NCBI GenBank assembly: GCA_034440615.1
Contig: JAOTOM010003955.1
Span: forward strand, 138,841 to 202,840
DNA: 64,000 nucleotides
Reading direction: 5' to 3'
DNA from: Ashinkailepas kermadecensis
Lineage: Eukaryota > Arthropoda > Thecostraca > Neolepadidae
The position numbers and the translations under genes were made by a program. Positions 63,558-64,000 of this stretch are shown piece after piece (the first letter of the stretch is position 1; each line of letters begins with the position of its first letter). The notes beneath the pieces are model-generated. The model was not told the DNA's origin and searched no databases. It saw nothing but the letters and a program-made list of their open reading frames with translations.

Positions 63558-64000
63558 GTATGTATTGTAGCATAACTACTCTGACCGGAATTCCATGGTA
63601 TCCATGTTGCCTTACAATCCATCCTTGCTGATCCATGCAGCAGATGTTTGACTTTCCTCAAACTGTCTGGATAACTGGGGAGTTGAAATCACATGTGTGA
63701 TGAAACAGATTAACTATTCCTGGATTCTTATGTTGCATCATTGCATGGCACAGTGACATACCGAATGGGGAGGGGAATTGTGGGAAGTTCCCTCACCCCC
63801 CCGTCCTGATAGGTTGTGGGGCCCCCAAGAGTCCGCCGAGCTTAGGAAAAAATGCGGTATGCTCCCTAAGAATTTCACTCGGTCGACCAAAAATCGCACC
63901 GGGGCTCAGAAAAATCACATTCGGGGCCCCCAAACGTAGCGCAGGGGCCCCGATAATGACGCTGGGGCCTCAAAAGTTTGCACCTGGGCCCCTGAAAATC
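63558..64000. other. No recognisable gene; G/C-rich repeats at end
   Basis: From about 63815 several GGGGCCCC(A/C)-type units occur (63820, 63925, 63950), similar in flavour to the GGCCCCCCAATG repeats of 56-58 kb. The window ends inside this block. Confidence 0.4.

Overview
This is a piece of a eukaryotic genome, most likely arthropod (crustacean or chelicerate; I cannot go further from sequence alone). The evidence is spliceosomal introns (gt..ag) in several genes, AATAAA polyadenylation signals, many arthropod-style transposable elements (I-like LINEs with RNase H, Ty3/gypsy, hAT, pogo, R2/NeSL-like LINE), long TA/TG microsatellites, and degenerate interspersed CCTAACCTAACC motifs resembling the arthropod TTAGG telomere repeat. 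I see no bacterial-type operon, no rRNA or tRNA gene I could defend, and no CRISPR array.

Nearly everything recognisable is mobile or duplicated DNA. 0.7-2.0 kb: a two-exon gene with a J-domain-like HPD motif. 2.4-2.7 kb: an 89-bp tandem repeat. 3.8-7.4 kb: a pogo transposase broken by a 5'-truncated I-like LINE (minus strand). 7.9-11.3 kb: a hAT transposase with an unusual Cys-rich N-terminal extension and a clear right terminus. 11.3-13.6 kb: a segmental duplication whose second copy lies at 25.1-29.7 kb. 12.6-18.9 kb: four more LINE fragments, one with an ORF1 zinc-knuckle protein. 19.0-20.2 kb: a second copy of the J-domain-like gene. 21.5-24.0 kb: two different SGNH/GDSL-hydrolase-type ORF remnants. 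27.2-29.5 kb: a non-autonomous hAT-like element with a perfect 8-bp target duplication, proven by its empty paralogue. 29.6-31.0 kb: an endonuclease-bearing LINE fragment (plus strand). 31.0-35.4 kb: a 4.4-kb DNA transposon with about 450-500 bp inverted termini and a multi-exon transposase. 37.1-41.8 kb: a Ty3/gypsy-type element with both LTRs and a canonical -1 frameshift heptamer. 41.8-43.7 kb: a second gypsy gag-pol remnant. 46.2-47.6 kb: a nearly intact pogo transposase. 47.6-48.9 kb: a repeated leader with a small Cys/His ORF. 49.0-49.9 kb: a decayed relative of the 32-34 kb transposase. 51.8-54.9 kb: an R2/NeSL-like LINE. 55.4-56.0 kb: a small unrecognised gene with a polyA signal. 56.1-62.4 kb: repeat families, a 0.9-kb inverted-repeat element and TTAGG-like repeats. 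The last 1.6 kb is mostly unannotated.

The threads most worth following are: (i) the twin J-domain-like genes, which look like formerly selected coding sequence and whose stop codon overlaps AATAAA; (ii) a LINE 3'-tail hairpin family (GGGCGC...GCGCCC), two members of which are tail-only insertions of 52 and 56 bp with 13-16 bp target duplications; (iii) the hAT fusion protein; (iv) nuclear-receptor-type AGGTCA repeats inside transposon termini; and (v) the GGGAAAC frameshift site. Coordinates of element ends are good to a few bases where a target duplication is stated and to tens of bases otherwise. All family names come from motif recognition, not from searches.
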